DNA from: Aquilaria yunnanensis | Taxonomy: Eukaryota; Streptophyta; Magnoliopsida; Malvales; Thymelaeaceae | Direction: 5' to 3' | Length of the DNA stretch: 64,000 bases | NCBI GenBank assembly: GCA_039654915.1 | Contig: CM077599.1 | Coordinates: 15,192,501-15,256,500, forward strand | Shown: piece after piece, positions 23,524 through 35,871 of the stretch | Position numbering within the stretch: the stretch's first letter is position 1 | How the letters are laid out: each line of letters begins with the position of its first letter | Notes under the pieces: generated by a model | The model's input: the letters and a program-made list of their open reading frames with translations, nothing else | Database searches by the model: none | What the model was told of the DNA's origin: nothing | Translations under genes and position numbers: made by a program

Positions 23524-26500
23524 ATGTCATGAACTTCTACCCCTACACTCACTCCCTCTGCCTCTTTTAGATCTACCTCCTCTTCTCACTTGGATTCTCT
23601 TTGTGAATTCAAGTATCTTTCTAATGATGAGAAGATCCCTCTCACTGATCTTCCACTCATCAACCCTTATAAAGCCTTTACCAAACCATCCCATTCTCTT
23701 ACCCGTACAGTAAAAAATATTGTTTCCCCTTCTCGAAAGCATGTAAAGGAGTATGTCCAAGCTACAAAGTTTGATCAACATACTCTTCCTGCAACATCCA
23801 AAGAACAGTATGTCACGTTGGAGATCCCTCCTCATTTTCCTCAACAGTGGACAGCTGAAGGATACACTCATCTCCACTTTGGTGCTGTTCGTCTTGCTCT
23901 CACCTACCATGGAAGAAAAGGGTTACCAGTCACTGCCCGTCTCGCCCTGCTTGACTCCAGATATAAGAAGTATAAGCATGCGTGCATCGGCACAGTTGAG
24001 ACTACACTCAACGCTGGCACAATCCTTATGACGTTCTTCCCCAATTTTTGTATGGCTCTTCAAGACCCACATCTCTTATCCGCTTTGAAGATCCAGATTC
24101 AGATAACTGGTGCAGAACAAGTCTCCACCACACTAGCATCTACCTTACACTACCAGATGGCGTATAGAGTCCAGAACCATGCTCTTGACTTTTCTATGCC
24201 CAACATGAACAATGATGCCTTGTATCTCTCTGTAAATACAACCCATGTTCCAAATGAGACATATGTCCCGCAGCAAATACCTCATGAGGAACTACAACGA
24301 CTGATCCCTGCCTCTTAGATATCTGCATATGAATCTCTCCATCAGCAGACCAAGCCGGTTCAGTCAAATAAGCCCATTTTCCTTGATAGAGGAAATGGTC
24401 AAACGGAAATCTTCTTTCAAAAAGAAGAACCGTTAAAAGACACTGATGTCTTCTTTACCCCGGCAGTTCTCACCTTCATCAGAGAACCGGTCTAGCCACT
24501 TCAAGGTCCTATTGAGTCTTTTGACTCCAACGGCAATCCAGTTTATGCATTTCAAGACAACAAAGGTCACAAATACTTTGATGTTTGTGATTGTCCAGAT
24601 TGTTATCAGTCCCCCTATGATGAAGATTAAACTACCAAGAAGATAAAGAAGAATAAATCTAAAAAGAAATCTTCCCAGCATCTTCTTCAGCAACGATATG
24701 ATAAAGGTGATCTCGAAGTTGGATTACTCGGTAAACCCTCTGGCAAGTATGACTATTATGTCCTCTACTCCCAGAAGGAACAAACCACAGATGACATCTT
24801 CACAACTCCTGCAGAACCATTTGAGCTTCCACCTTCATCTCCAGAAGTTATGATTCCATGCCATCCTTATTATAAGAAGGCTGTCAAGCAACTTAGGAAA
24901 GAACAACCTCTTTGCTTCACCCCTGAGGTTAATATGTTTGAAGGCCAATAAGAGGATTTTCCCCCTCTTGCTTTTAATGACCCTTCTACATTGATAAAAC
25001 ATGTTTGGAAGGTTCCTCAACCTTCGACAGTTGATTTAGAAGGAAGACGAAGGGAAACCTCAGCTGCTGAACAAGTTCTTAATTGGCAATCTGAGAACTT
25101 GGTGTCTCAGAACAAGGTCCCCAGCAGAATCGAGCATAACCAAGTCCGCTTGGAGCAAAAGATGAATCAAATGATTATTGATCCATTAACATAGTGTTAG
25201 CAACGGATCAACTATCTATACCATGAGATTCTGGGCCTCATAGCCCGTCATGAAAACTCTACAGCCCAAGAACAAGAGATCCAACATCTAAAAGAACAGC
25301 TCAGGCACCTTCAGGCCCAACAACAACAGCCCAGGTATCCTGAATCCTTTTCCTCAATATTCCAAGCTGCTGACCCATTCAAGCCTAACCCAAGCCCAGT
25401 CTATCATCATCTTCCTCCTTCCAGAAATATTTTTAAGCCTCTTCCTGCTCTCATAACTAAACCAGCACATCAGCCCCCCAGGCCTCAACCTTCATGGTCC
25501 AGTACACCTACTTGGTCCAGTCATACTTCGACCCAAACATCTCAACCTCCTCCAGACTTAAAAAAAAAAGCCCTGCATACCCTCAAAAACCAATAAAAAT
25601 CCAAGAACCATCTCGTCAGACATGGATGGTCCAATCCAATCATATTATTGGATTCATTGACCAACAAATCCAACAACCCAGTACTCCTGCTGTCTATGCT
25701 GCCTTAGAGAACTTGAGCTCCACCTCTTCAAGTGAATATGAGGAAGATGATTTGTTTTCCTCATCCTCTTCTGAAGCCCAAGTTTATATGAGCTTCTAGT
25801 CACTCCCAACCGGCAGAATCTACAACTACAGATGCCGGGAACCAACAAGCTCCTCCTCCTCAGCCTCAACAGCAACCACTTCCGGGTCCACCGCCCTGAC
25901 CACCTCCTGGTCCTTTTCAAGAGCCTTATGTTCACATGGAAAAAGATCCACCATTTGTGAACATAGACCCTGTTTGGCAACCTCCCTCGCTGAATGTGAC
26001 TCTCTCTCTCGAAAGGGTTCCAACAGCAAAATGGCATGAGAAATTCTTCGAATTCCATGCCTGGTGTCTTACCCAACTGCAAAGAGAAGGTGCTACCCAT
26101 CTGAAGGTCAATTATGCCTTCATAGCTAGTATGTCCGGTATCCTCAAACATTGGTTTATGAGTATTGGAGAATACCGCCAGCAAGAATTAGCCTAGACAC
26201 CAACAACTACAGAATTTGTCCTTAAGCTATATAAAGAATTCATTGGAGAACCAGATGTTCTTCTTAATGTAGTTAGATAAGAATTCTTCAAAATGAAGTG
26301 TTGCTCCTACAACCGCAAGGATTTGGAAAAGCACTATGAAAATATGCTCAAGCGCTTTTACCTTATTTGCACCGACTATGAAGCCGACAACAATCTGAAG
26401 CAAGCATATTTAAACTCTGTGCTAGAAACAATTGGCCAGGAAGCTCTCCGCATCATACAACAAAGTGGACAATCTCTTAAAGATTACTCCTTTGGCAAAA

Positions 26501-28869
26501 TTCCACCAAGTTGTCATGCTAGCCTTCAGGAAGCTGTGCAATACTCACTCCTTCTTCAAGGACTTCAACCAGTCTCAAAATCTGTTTGATAAAGCCTGCC
26601 AGCAACCTGAGTTAACAATCAAGTGCAAAAACAAAGGCACTTACAACTGCACTACCCCTCGAAAGAAGCACTACCGACAAAGAATCTATTCTCTTGATCG
26701 CCTTCGTCAACTCAGAAGAAAGAAGAAAAGATTCTTCCGATACAAGAAAAATAGCAGCAAATTCAAACACTGCTTTATCTACCGCCAACCAGGACATTTT
26801 GCCAAAGATTGTCCTAAGAAGAACACCAAGTCAAGAAAGAGAATGACGCACACTATTTCCCAAGTCACTGGAGCTGATCTTTCCAATGACGACATGGAGT
26901 CCATTTTCTCTGAGACAGAAGACGAGGCATCTGCCCTCTTTACTTTTGAAGCCTACTCCTCAGAGTCTGATTCTGAACCAGAGAAAGCTTCAATCTATAC
27001 TATACAGATGTCACCCTTGCAGTCCTCACTCTTTACTGCTCAAATAATCCCTCAAGCCAAGATCAACATTCTTCTGGACAAGTATGCAAAGCCAATTCCA
27101 GTGATTGCCCTATTTGATACTGGTGCCACCAACACCATTGTCAATCCTTCCCTCCTTCCAAACAGAATGTGGCACCCCTGCGACGAAAGATTTAGAGCTG
27201 CAAACGGTGCTTTCTATGTCACCCAGATAAGCAAACCTATCCGGATCAAATTCTCTCCTACAAAGTACGTAGTTACTACTGTATTTGGTTATAACCATGG
27301 CAGAGATATGATTCTTGGGTTTGACATTATCAAGAAGTTATCAGTTTAAAGATGGACTGATAAAGGTCTGCAACTACATAAGTTTTTCCTTCATTGGACA
27401 TCCACTCCACGACTATACTCAATTGAAGGAGAAGCTCTCTCAACAAGTCAGATACAATCTGAAAGTGACCCAGTATATGGATCCATCATGTAGTCCCTCA
27501 TCCAACAATCCCGTGCTGAGTCTCATGCTAAGTTCGAACAGAAGCATGAGGATGTCAACCCAACAAAGGCTACCCATTCGGGTATGAGCCTAAAGGAGAA
27601 AAGAATGGCGATCCCAGAGCTGCAAGAGCTCAAGGCCCAAAACCTCATTGAGCCCACAACTTCTTCGTGGGCCTGCCAAGCCTTTTATGTCAACAAGCAC
27701 TCAAAACAAAAAAGAAAGAAGCTCAGGCTTGTCATCGACTACAAGCCCCTGAATGAGTTCATTGCTGACGTCAAGTTTCCGTTACCACGGAAAAACACTC
27801 TCTTCGCCAATCTGACAAATGCCAAGGTCTTCTCCAAGTTTGACCTTAAATCAGGATTATGGCAATTGTCGATTTTTCCTCCAGACAAATACAAAACCGC
27901 CTTCTGCATCCCAGACCACCATTACCAATGGACAGTGCTTCCTTTTGGTCTGAAGACGGCACCCTCATTGTTCCAAAAGGCCATGATCCAAATCTTTGAG
28001 CCGATACTGCAGTCGGCCCTTGTTTATATTGACGATATTTTATTGTTTTCTCCTTGTACAGGTACTCATTTGAAGTTATTAGCTTAGTTTGCCCATATAG
28101 TCAAAGACAATGGCATAATGCTCTCCCAGAGCAATATGGTCCTTGGTCAAACATCTATTGAATTCCTCAGAGTTCAAATCAAAGATAACGAGTACCATCC
28201 ACAGCCTCATATCGCCACTAAGATCATGAACTTCCCGGACAATAATCTCACGAGACAACAAGTCCAGCAAATTATCGGCTTTATCAACTACATCCGCGAG
28301 TTCATCCCAAAGCTGTCATCCATTCTCCATCCTTTACACGTGTATCTCAGAAAGACCTCTCCGCCCTAATCCGACCTGCACCGACGAGTTATCCTCAAGC
28401 TTAAAGCAGTGGTTCGGAATTTGCCACCACTCAAGATTCCCGACAAAGGAAAAAGGATACTTTAGACGGATGCCTCAGATGAGTATTAGGAGCGGTCCTC
28501 CTTGAAGAATCCAATGGTGTTAGACACGTGTGCTGCTACAATAGTGGAGAGTTCAAAGAGTCAGAGAAGCATTATCACTCCACCTACAAAGAAATCTTGG
28601 CCGTCAAACGTGGAATTGAAAAGTTTCAGTTCCACCTCATTGGTCACCACTTTCTTGTAGAGATGGACATGTTAGCTTTCCCACGTATGCTGAACTACAG
28701 GCAGAAACAACTTTCAAATACTCTGCTGCTTCACTGGCAACAATGGTTCATCCACTTCAGCTCCAATGTTAAGCATATAAAGGGCACCTCCAACACCCTT
28801 GCTGATATCCTGAGCAGACCTTCAAAATCATTCCTCAAACCACCAAAGCCTCCCAAACCAAAAATCTAA
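23524..28869 (+). pseudogene. pararetrovirus polyprotein (MP-CP-PR-RT-RH), disrupted
   Basis: An in-frame ATG at 23524 is followed after one codon by TGA (23530). The movement-protein domain is then open (about 23590-24315). Further in-frame stops lie at 24316, 24493, 24628, 24949, 25192, 25198, 25897, 26194, 26278, 27347, 27491, 28085, 28367 and 28463. Frame changes lie at the A-run near 25560, near 25797, between 26470 and 26590, and near 28485. A glutamine-rich, probably coiled-coil stretch lies near 25200-25330. The zinc knuckle near 26770-26820 has tyrosine where the second cysteine belongs. The protease motif DTGA is near 27116. The reverse transcriptase (27600-28084) has VIDYKPLN and YIDDILLFS, and RNase H follows with TDASDE and a conserved tail to 28869. 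In the virus this polyprotein serves movement, encapsidation and reverse transcription; here it is dead. Confidence 0.88.
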
Positions 28870-28870
28870 A

Positions 28871-29998
28871 ATGGCTTCCTCCTTCTCTTCCAATCCCCTA
28901 GTCTTTAACAAGGATAAAAATCTCCCAGTTTATGTTGAACGGTATGAAACTCAATCGTTCACCTTCACCTAAAGACACCGAGTTTTTCACTATCATGTAT
29001 CTCTCATTGAGAGGTATGGTTTTTATGACTGCCCTGTTAAACCTGTTGGGATTCATCCCCAGTATCCTTTTGCCTATCTCTTTTCTATCCCAGATGTCTT
29101 CTCTTTTCCTCTATTAGCCCTCTGTTTCTTCTGGTACTTATGCTCTGTTCATACCATAGGTACTATTTTTAATATCTCCCAGCTTCATCAACTTCTTTCC
29201 TTCTCCAGAAACTTCCATGCAGACTTCTCTTCTGACCTCCCTGTTTTCTTCTCCTGGTTTGATCCCATCTGTACTTGGATTAACAACCTTTATCAGTCCT
29301 ATAAAGCCCTAAACCCTGCTATCCCAGACCGCCGTATAGGCTACCAATTAAATAATATTTCTCCCGTCAATTCCTCTATGTCTTTTGGAGTTGGTCATGT
29401 TATTTATTTCTTTCATAGGCCTATTATCTTCACTAAATCTCCCTCTGGCCTAAATTTCTTCCCTTCTCCCTCTTACCACCACTATAAAAACCTAGATTTC
29501 AACCTATCTCGGGTTCCATGGCAACGCCCTGCTGAATATCATGCTTTCCTCCGTGAAGCTTATCGGTACAACCATTCTTTGTTCTCTATGGAGGTTTGGC
29601 CTCATGACACACCAGAATGGTCGTCCTATCCTATGGACTATCAAGAAATAATCCATGAAGCTCTTCAGTATTTTGCTGATCTTCAATCTCTCCGTCGTGC
29701 CAAAGAAAGAAGAGAAAGAACCGAAGCCTCTCAAAAAACTCTCGATCAGATTAACTGTCCTGCTCCGGCATCTTCTTCCCTTCTCACCATTGAAGAAGAC
29801 GAAGATCTTCCGTTGACCCAGACAGCCGAACATCTCATCATGCCTGACTGTGGTTGCGGATTCATTTGCATACACTGGAAGCGCCTCAACGGTCCAGACC
29901 CTGATAATCCGTCCACGGATGACCCACGTATCGATGACCCATATTTTTTGGGCAAAAGGCAAACTCATAGTGACTCAGAAGATTCAAATCACAACTAG
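28871..29998 (+). pseudogene. pararetrovirus ORF2, unknown function, one in-frame stop
   Basis: The ATG at 28871 follows the polyprotein stop (28867-28869) by one base and lies in a different frame. The frame has 375 codons, broken only by one TAA at codon 34 (28970-28972). The product has an aromatic-rich N-terminal half with a hydrophobic stretch around residues 80-105, then a charged region (RRAKERRERTE), and an acidic, proline-rich C-terminus with a CGCGFICIHW cluster. I do not recognise a domain. A second ORF right after the polyprotein is described for Florendovirus. Compared with ORF1, this frame has decayed far less. Confidence 0.7.
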
Positions 29999-30133
29999 CC
30001 ACTTGATCCATATGCCTTGTCGGAACCTGTTTTCAGAGACAAAAATTAGTGCCTTCCAGCTGGCATATTAGTGGGTGTATTATTAAGATTCCGGATAGTG
30101 GCCTGTCACTTCCGGTCTAGTATTATTAGTTTT

Positions 30134-30192
30134 TGACGTAAGGTTTTACGTCACTTTGTTTGTTTGTATCCTCCTTCCTCCGCCTATATAAG
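30134..30192 (+). promoter_or_regulatory. caulimovirid-type promoter (as-1-like motifs + TATA)
   Basis: TGACGTAAGG at 30134-30143 and TTACGTCA at 30146-30153 form an inverted pair of TGACG-type motifs, like the as-1 element bound by plant TGA bZIP factors in viral promoters. TATATAAG at 30185-30192 follows 32 bp later, in an AAGG context like that of other caulimovirid promoters. In the virus it would make the pregenomic RNA. Its sequence looks intact, so residual activity toward the right is possible but not shown. Confidence 0.75.
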
Positions 30193-30870
30193 GAGGCCTC
30201 ATTTCTCTTGTAAATCATCCTGGAGCTAATTTAGAACTCATTTCTTATACTTTCTCTCTCATGCTCCCTATCTCTCACTAAAAATTCTGGCTAGTGGGTG
30301 AGGCGGAAGTTCTTAGTTTCTCAACTCTATCCGATAATCTGAGTTGCCACCTCGGTGGATCCTCTTAGGTTCAGGTCATCTTCAAACTTATAATAATTAA
30401 GCTTGAAGGCAAATGATGACTTAGGAGTTGCCACTCTGTGGATCCTCTCTTCAAGTCGTCCTCTGCCTTCAATCATAATTGTTGTAATCTACCGGCTTCA
30501 ATCCTCGGTGATATGTCCGGATAGTCCAGTAATGATTTTTCAAAAGGTTTTCCAAAATGATCTTCAGAAAAGGTTTACTAGTGTGGGAAAGTCTTGGAGA
30601 ATACCTTAGTGAACTCTGGTGCTCGGTGCCTGATCTGAGTTGAAAAGTTAGCTAGAGCTTATGAGTTCAAGTGTGTGTTCTTGGACTATATCACTGTTAA
30701 TCTTTCCTGTTGATTTCCAGAATCTGCTCGTTTTTAGCGGTTCTACTTATCTTTGATATATTGGGCTGGAAACTGTCTCGTGCCACAGTAAAACGTACCA
30801 CAAAGCAATTCTTCGAAAATCTCTGTGGAGGGTCTGACTGTGTAACAATGCCACGTACCAGGATTAAAAC
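30193..30870 (+). other. pararetrovirus leader region
   Basis: This is the sequence after the TATA box, with pyrimidine-rich start-site-like sequence near 30215-30280 and short open stretches, as expected for the long leader of caulimovirid RNA. No tRNA-Met primer-binding site (TGGTATCAGAGC) was found in it. Confidence 0.5.
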
Positions 30871-30928
30871 CTCATTTTTTAAATGATTTTATTACTGGGC
30901 TACCTCATAACCCATTTTACTCAACAAA

Positions 30929-31514
30929 GAGCGAATTGTGTGAATGATCCATAATCTTTAATTATTGTTTCATTTTAGTCTCTAATCTATTGAATGTTTT
31001 TTTTAGTGTTAAACCTATTAAAATTATTTTATTTTAGTCATAAATCTATTAAAAACGTTTCATTTTGGTCCCCATTGGATGAAATTTGTTAGCTCAAAGT
31101 ATTTGTCTGATAAAAACTTTTTAGATCATAGCTTAAACTATTCTATAACTGTCTTACAATAAATTAATTTGTATAAAAAAATTTTATAGTTAATGAAAAA
31201 TTTTAATTATTTTTTTTCTCTTGTAAATTGAACTTATTTCATCCAGGAATAAAAAATTACCAATTCAAATTATCTATTTATATTCAACAAAAATAAAACT
31301 ATTTCAATTTACTAGAAGACGATTACCAAATATTTAAATTACAATTTCAAAATTTTGTATAAGGTAGTTATTTTGAGTTAATAAATTTCATCTAGTGATA
31401 GACCAAAATGAAACAATTTTAATAGGTTTATTACCAAAATAGAATATTGAATAGATTATGGATTAAAATGAAACAATAATTAAAGATTAGAAATTATTCA
31501 TGCAATTTATTCCC
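30929..31514. mobile_element. TIR MITE (family C)
   Basis: Inverted arms share phrases such as TTGTTTCATTTTAGTC, TCATTTTGGTCC and GGATGAAATTTGTTA with their complements at the right side. The internal sequence is AT-rich and non-coding. A close relative is at 53951-54539. No clear duplication was found at these ends. Confidence 0.65.
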
Positions 31515-31632
31515 TTGACAAATCCTATGCTAGTATTGTTTTTTAATAAAAAGGAGAATCATTGCACATTCTTTAACATAAATAAAGTGAAAGTGATTTG
31601 TATAAATTTATTTAATATTTTAAATATTAAAA

Positions 31633-31948
31633 GGGTAAACTTTATCTGTCATTCCTAAACTATATTTCATGTTACTTAATCATCTTGAAACTACCAAATA
31701 TTGCACTAATCATCCTCAAACTATTTAATTGTTGTTGTCTCATCCTATCGTCCATCACATCATTAAAAATATATGGAAAGGTGACGCTACATCAACAATC
31801 ACTCAAGCTTTCAAAGTCAAATTAGCAATCACGTCATTTTTCCATTCATACTTAACAGTTATGATGGATGGCAAGATGAAACAGTAATAATTTGAGGACG
31901 ATTTACCAATATGGGATATAGTTTAGAGATGACAAGTAGAGTTTACTC
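31633..31948. mobile_element. TIR MITE (family B)
   Basis: The ends are GGGTAAACTTTATCTGTC and the complement GAGTAAACTCTACTTGTC. Candidate 9-bp duplications are ATATTAAAA (31624-31632) and ATATAAAAA (31949-31957), matching at 8 of 9. A second copy is at 55214-55564. It has no coding capacity. Confidence 0.7.
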
Positions 31949-32167
31949 ATATAAAAAATACATTAAAATTTTGATTAACTAAATAAAAAATTAAGGTATA
32001 TTTTTCAAAACTAAAAATTTCTAATAGGTTTGTAAAAAAAAAACAAATTATAAAACAAGCAAATGCATAATATAGGTATAAAAAGAAAAACTTCCTCTTA
32101 AGTATACCTTAGCTTTTAGTTGAGATAATATACGATATTATATAAAACAGAATTAAAAACATAAACA

Positions 32168-32589
32168 AGGGGGTAAATTGCATGAAGAGTCCCTAACTTT
32201 TAATTGATGTTTCCTTCTCATACTTGATCTATCAAGTATTCTCTTCAAGTTCTAAAACTTTTAAAATATTTCAATCAGTCCCTTATTAGGTGAAATTTGT
32301 TAATTCAGAGTAACTATATAACATTATTTTTTTTGAAATTACTTTAAATTTTCTTGATATTTTCTATCCAATAAATTTGAATTGGGCAATAAGTTTTTTA
32401 AATTAAAGGGAAATTTATATTTATCAATTTTTCTCATATATAAAAGAGTAATCTTGTAACACATATGCATTTACATAACAACTTTTGATTAGATTAACGA
32501 ATTACACCTAGTAAGGACCAAATAAAAAATGTGTTAATGTGTTTAGGACAAAAGTACAATGGTTAAAAGTTCCATACAAAATTTAGTCC
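32168..32589. mobile_element. TIR MITE, related ends
   Basis: The left arm GGGGTAAATTGCATGAAGAG and the complement of the right arm (GGACTAAATTTTGTATGGAA) match imperfectly, as do inner blocks (AACTTTTAA, CCTTAnTAGGTG). Candidate duplications ACATAAACA and ACATAAATT match at 7 of 9. Non-coding. Confidence 0.5.
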
Positions 32590-33749
32590 ACATAAATTAT
32601 GAATATTGAATGACTTTTTTTTAGTTGTTAAGGGTATGTTTTATCTAAGTTAAAAAAAATGAAACAAATTGAACATTATATTTAGGATAATTTTTCAATG
32701 TTAATAGTGTATTAGCTATCCTCACAAATTAAAGGTTAAGAACCCAACGAAATTTATCGTTATATCTACTGTATAAAACTAACTTTATTGGCTGAATAAG
32801 TTATTTTCCCAGAAAAAACTCATTAAATTATCCAGGTGAATCATTTAAAGCCACAAATATTCAATTTAGAACATTCATGAAGCCTTATAATTTTTAAGCG
32901 AACTGAGTTAGCCACAGTTCTACTATCATTTTACTGTGTTTAACTACAAGATAGGAGTAACATTTGACACTGTTTCAAGTATAGTTGCAAGAATCTAGAA
33001 GAAATTTACAATTTTGACACTTAGAGAACTAAATGAGTCATTTGGCCCATTTTTAAATGTTTGAAGGCTTGATTTGTCTAATTAAAAGTTTGGGTGCTGC
33101 AATGGTCAACTTCAAACTATTCGAGAGCTCTTACTAGATAATTTAAAATAATTCATTTTAACTTAAATCAAATTAATTTGAAATACATTTATAGTTTTTT
33201 AATGGAACCAATTTTATTTGAGAACTAATACTATACAAGTACAATAATCTATTAAATAACATTTTTATAGCACAATTGAATTTGTATTAATTTTTTAGAT
33301 TGAGTAAGTAAAAGGTTCAAAAATTTTATTTGAGTTATGAAACATATTATTCAATAGATTATTAAACTTGTATAATACTAGCTTTCAAATGACATTAATT
33401 CCATACAAAAAATATATAAATAAAAATCATATATTTTAAATTAATCTAACTTAAGTTAAAATAAATTGATCATTTGGCTTAAAGTGGAGACTTTAAATTA
33501 AATATAAGACAAAATTTTGTAATGTGATTTGTCCAAAGTAGGTCCAATTAAAAGAAAATAATATGGATAAAAAGGTTGTGTAATATTTGACACCATATAT
33601 AACTTAGATATATGTATAAAATCTCAACCATATATATTTGCAAAGATACTTTTGAGTAACAAAAAGAATTGACACCATGAACAATTTAGAATGTTTATGA
33701 ATCCTAGTTGAAAAAGGAATTAATTAGTTTCCTACCATAAACTTAGTTT

Positions 33750-33750
<1 letters not shown>
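32590..33750. other. AT-rich spacer, no feature seen
   Basis: Very AT-rich sequence with stops in all frames. I see no gene, TIR pair or tandem repeat in it. Confidence 0.5.

Positions 33751-33809
<59 letters not shown>
33751..33809. repeat. (TAA)n microsatellite
   Basis: About 19-20 uninterrupted TAA units. Confidence 0.95.
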
Positions 33810-34966
33810 GCATTATAACAACAACTACTACAACGACACAACAATAATACATCAATAGTGCTTTTTTTTATGGTAGTGACTTCTTCTTTAAATTTGACGG
33901 TACTAAAACTCTGCACTTTTAAGAAGCCTAAAAGTTGCTTTTAATTTTTTTTCAGATGTTAAATATATTTTACTAATTAATTTTAATTTATTTAAGCCAG
34001 GTTAGTTCAAAAATTAATATTTTTATTTTCTAAAATTTTTTTATTCAAGTGACTATTGTACCTAAGCTATTAAATGACATTGATTCCAGAAAAAAAATTT
34101 GTAATAAAAATAATATTAAAATGCATTATTAAACCAAATTAAAAATAAATTAAATTAAATAATGTATTATTGTTAACGTGAAACGAATTTGCTTTTAATT
34201 TGTTAAGATCCTTTGACGTTAATTTTGCCAAAACCTTTAAATCCATATGCTGTTATGTGCATTTTTTTCCTTTTGTTTTTTCCTTCATTTTTTTCACATA
34301 ATTTATTTTTCCTTCTAAAAATCATATTTCTACATCTATTTCACAGAGAGTTTTAAGCAAAGAAACATGTAGTGCGTTGATTTTTTTTCCCCCCATTTTT
34401 CGCTTTGTTATTGAGTTAACGGTATACCTGTTTTTTTTATTTATAAATAATGACAATTTCGGTTCTTATTGAATTAATAAAAATAACTTTAAAATAAGGG
34501 TAAATATAACAATAGCTTAAGGAAAATAAAATAATCAACATTTGATACATTTGTACTTTTTATTACATAGAGATATACATATAGAATAATTTTTTTAAGG
34601 GAAATGGTAAATATCATTGATTGAATAATAATGTTACAACAAAAACCTTTGCATTCTAAGGTAGCAGAACAGAGTACAAGATGAAAATAAACTATTGCCA
34701 CATAATAGAATTGCACCACACAAACTTCTCATAATTAATACGACTTAAGCAAATACATACCTCAAACTATATACAGTAAAACAATTGATCAACGGTGTTA
34801 CTAGATTCTTTAAAATAGTGATTGTTCCTCTCAGCCCATATATGGTAGACTGTAATTGTGAAAGCTGCTCGACAAACTTTACTCACAATTGTGTTGTATT
34901 TTCATCCAGCTAGCAAACCATTTTAGCTTATCTATCCATCTCAATGGAACTAGTCTAATGCACAAC

Positions 34967-35576
34967 CACTACTAAAAAAACCCTTCTTACCAACGGCTCA
35001 TTTTCCAACGTGCTAGGCCGTTAGAAACTGTAAAAAAAAACATATCCTTTTGAAAAAAAATCTCCAACCGCTTGGCCGTTGGAAGTGTTGAAAAATTTCC
35101 AACGGTCTCTTTTCTAACAGCCTACACCGTTGGAAAATAGTAAGTTAAATTATGCACCTTATTATTTATCATTTCCAACTGCCTAGGCCGTTGGAAAATT
35201 TTTTTATTTTTCCAACTACCTAGGCCGTTGGAAAATATGTAAACATCTCAATATTTATTGTTTCCAACGGCCTAGGCAGTTGAAATTTTTTTTTATTTTT
35301 CCAACTGCCTAGACCATTGGAAACTTTTTTATTTTCTAACTGTCTAGGTCGTTGGAAAATATGTAAGTTAAAATGTTTTTATTTTGATATATCAGATACA
35401 CACACATTTATATATATGCATATTTATATTGCATTGATAGTGATATTTATATATATTTATATAATATATCATAATATATATTTGCCATGATAACATATAT
35501 ATTAATACGTACATATATCTTACACATTATTATTATATTTATACATAGTATATGATATATGATGCATATGCCATAC

Positions 35577-35629
<53 letters not shown>

Positions 35630-35868
35630 CATATATATTATACTATAATATAACTTAACCCATATATATTATAACCCAGCTCAAATATTAAATCACGGCC
35701 CACATAATTAATAATTATATTTATAATCATTGGGTCGTTGGAATTTTTTTTCCGATTCATCATTTACCAACGCACTTGTTTCCAACGGTTCTACATTGAA
35801 AATTGTCAATTTTCCAACACGAGGTAGTTGGAAATGGCCGTTTGAGAATGACTTTTTTTTTAGTAGTG
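34967..35868. mobile_element. non-autonomous CACTA element with palindromic subterminal repeats
   Basis: The element starts CACTACTAAAAAAA and ends TTTTTTTTAGTAGTG, perfect CACTA-type ends. It is flanked by the 3-bp duplication AAC (34964-34966 and 35869-35871). From about 34990 to 35360 there are some eight copies of a 25-30 bp unit that is itself palindromic, of the form TTTCCAACnGCCTAGGCCGTTGGAAA. Degenerate copies recur at 35728-35850. In CACTA elements such subterminal arrays bind the transposase. A (TA)n tract lies at 35583-35629. There is no coding capacity, so it would depend on an autonomous relative. Confidence 0.9.
35583..35629. repeat. (TA)n microsatellite inside the CACTA element
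   Basis: About 23 TA units within the AT-rich core of the element. Confidence 0.95.
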
Positions 35869-35871
35869 AAC

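Larger units (their letters stand above)
23480..30870 (+). mobile_element. endogenous caulimovirid (Florendovirus-like pararetrovirus), decayed
   Basis: A single plus-strand insertion carries, in order, a movement protein, a coat-like region, a zinc knuckle, an aspartic protease, a reverse transcriptase with YIDD, an RNase H, a second ORF, and a virus-like promoter with a leader after it. There is no integrase and there are no LTRs, which separates it from Ty3 elements. A movement protein at the N-terminus of one polyprotein, with a second unknown ORF directly after it, resembles Florendovirus. The promoter sits downstream rather than upstream of ORF1, so the circular genome was opened near the start of ORF1. 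The boundaries are approximate. Many stops and shifts make it unable to encode its replication proteins. Confidence 0.85.

Noticed and set aside
23527..23910. Minus-strand 127-codon frame opposite the viral movement protein
   Set aside because: It is antisense to a well-recognised domain and has no independent support.
29504..29968. Minus-strand 154-codon frame opposite viral ORF2
   Set aside because: It mirrors the ORF2 coding strand and shows no recognisable domain.
33751..35629. TAA and TA repeats considered as a possible CRISPR-like or regulatory array
   Set aside because: They are simple microsatellites without spacers, in a plant nuclear context.
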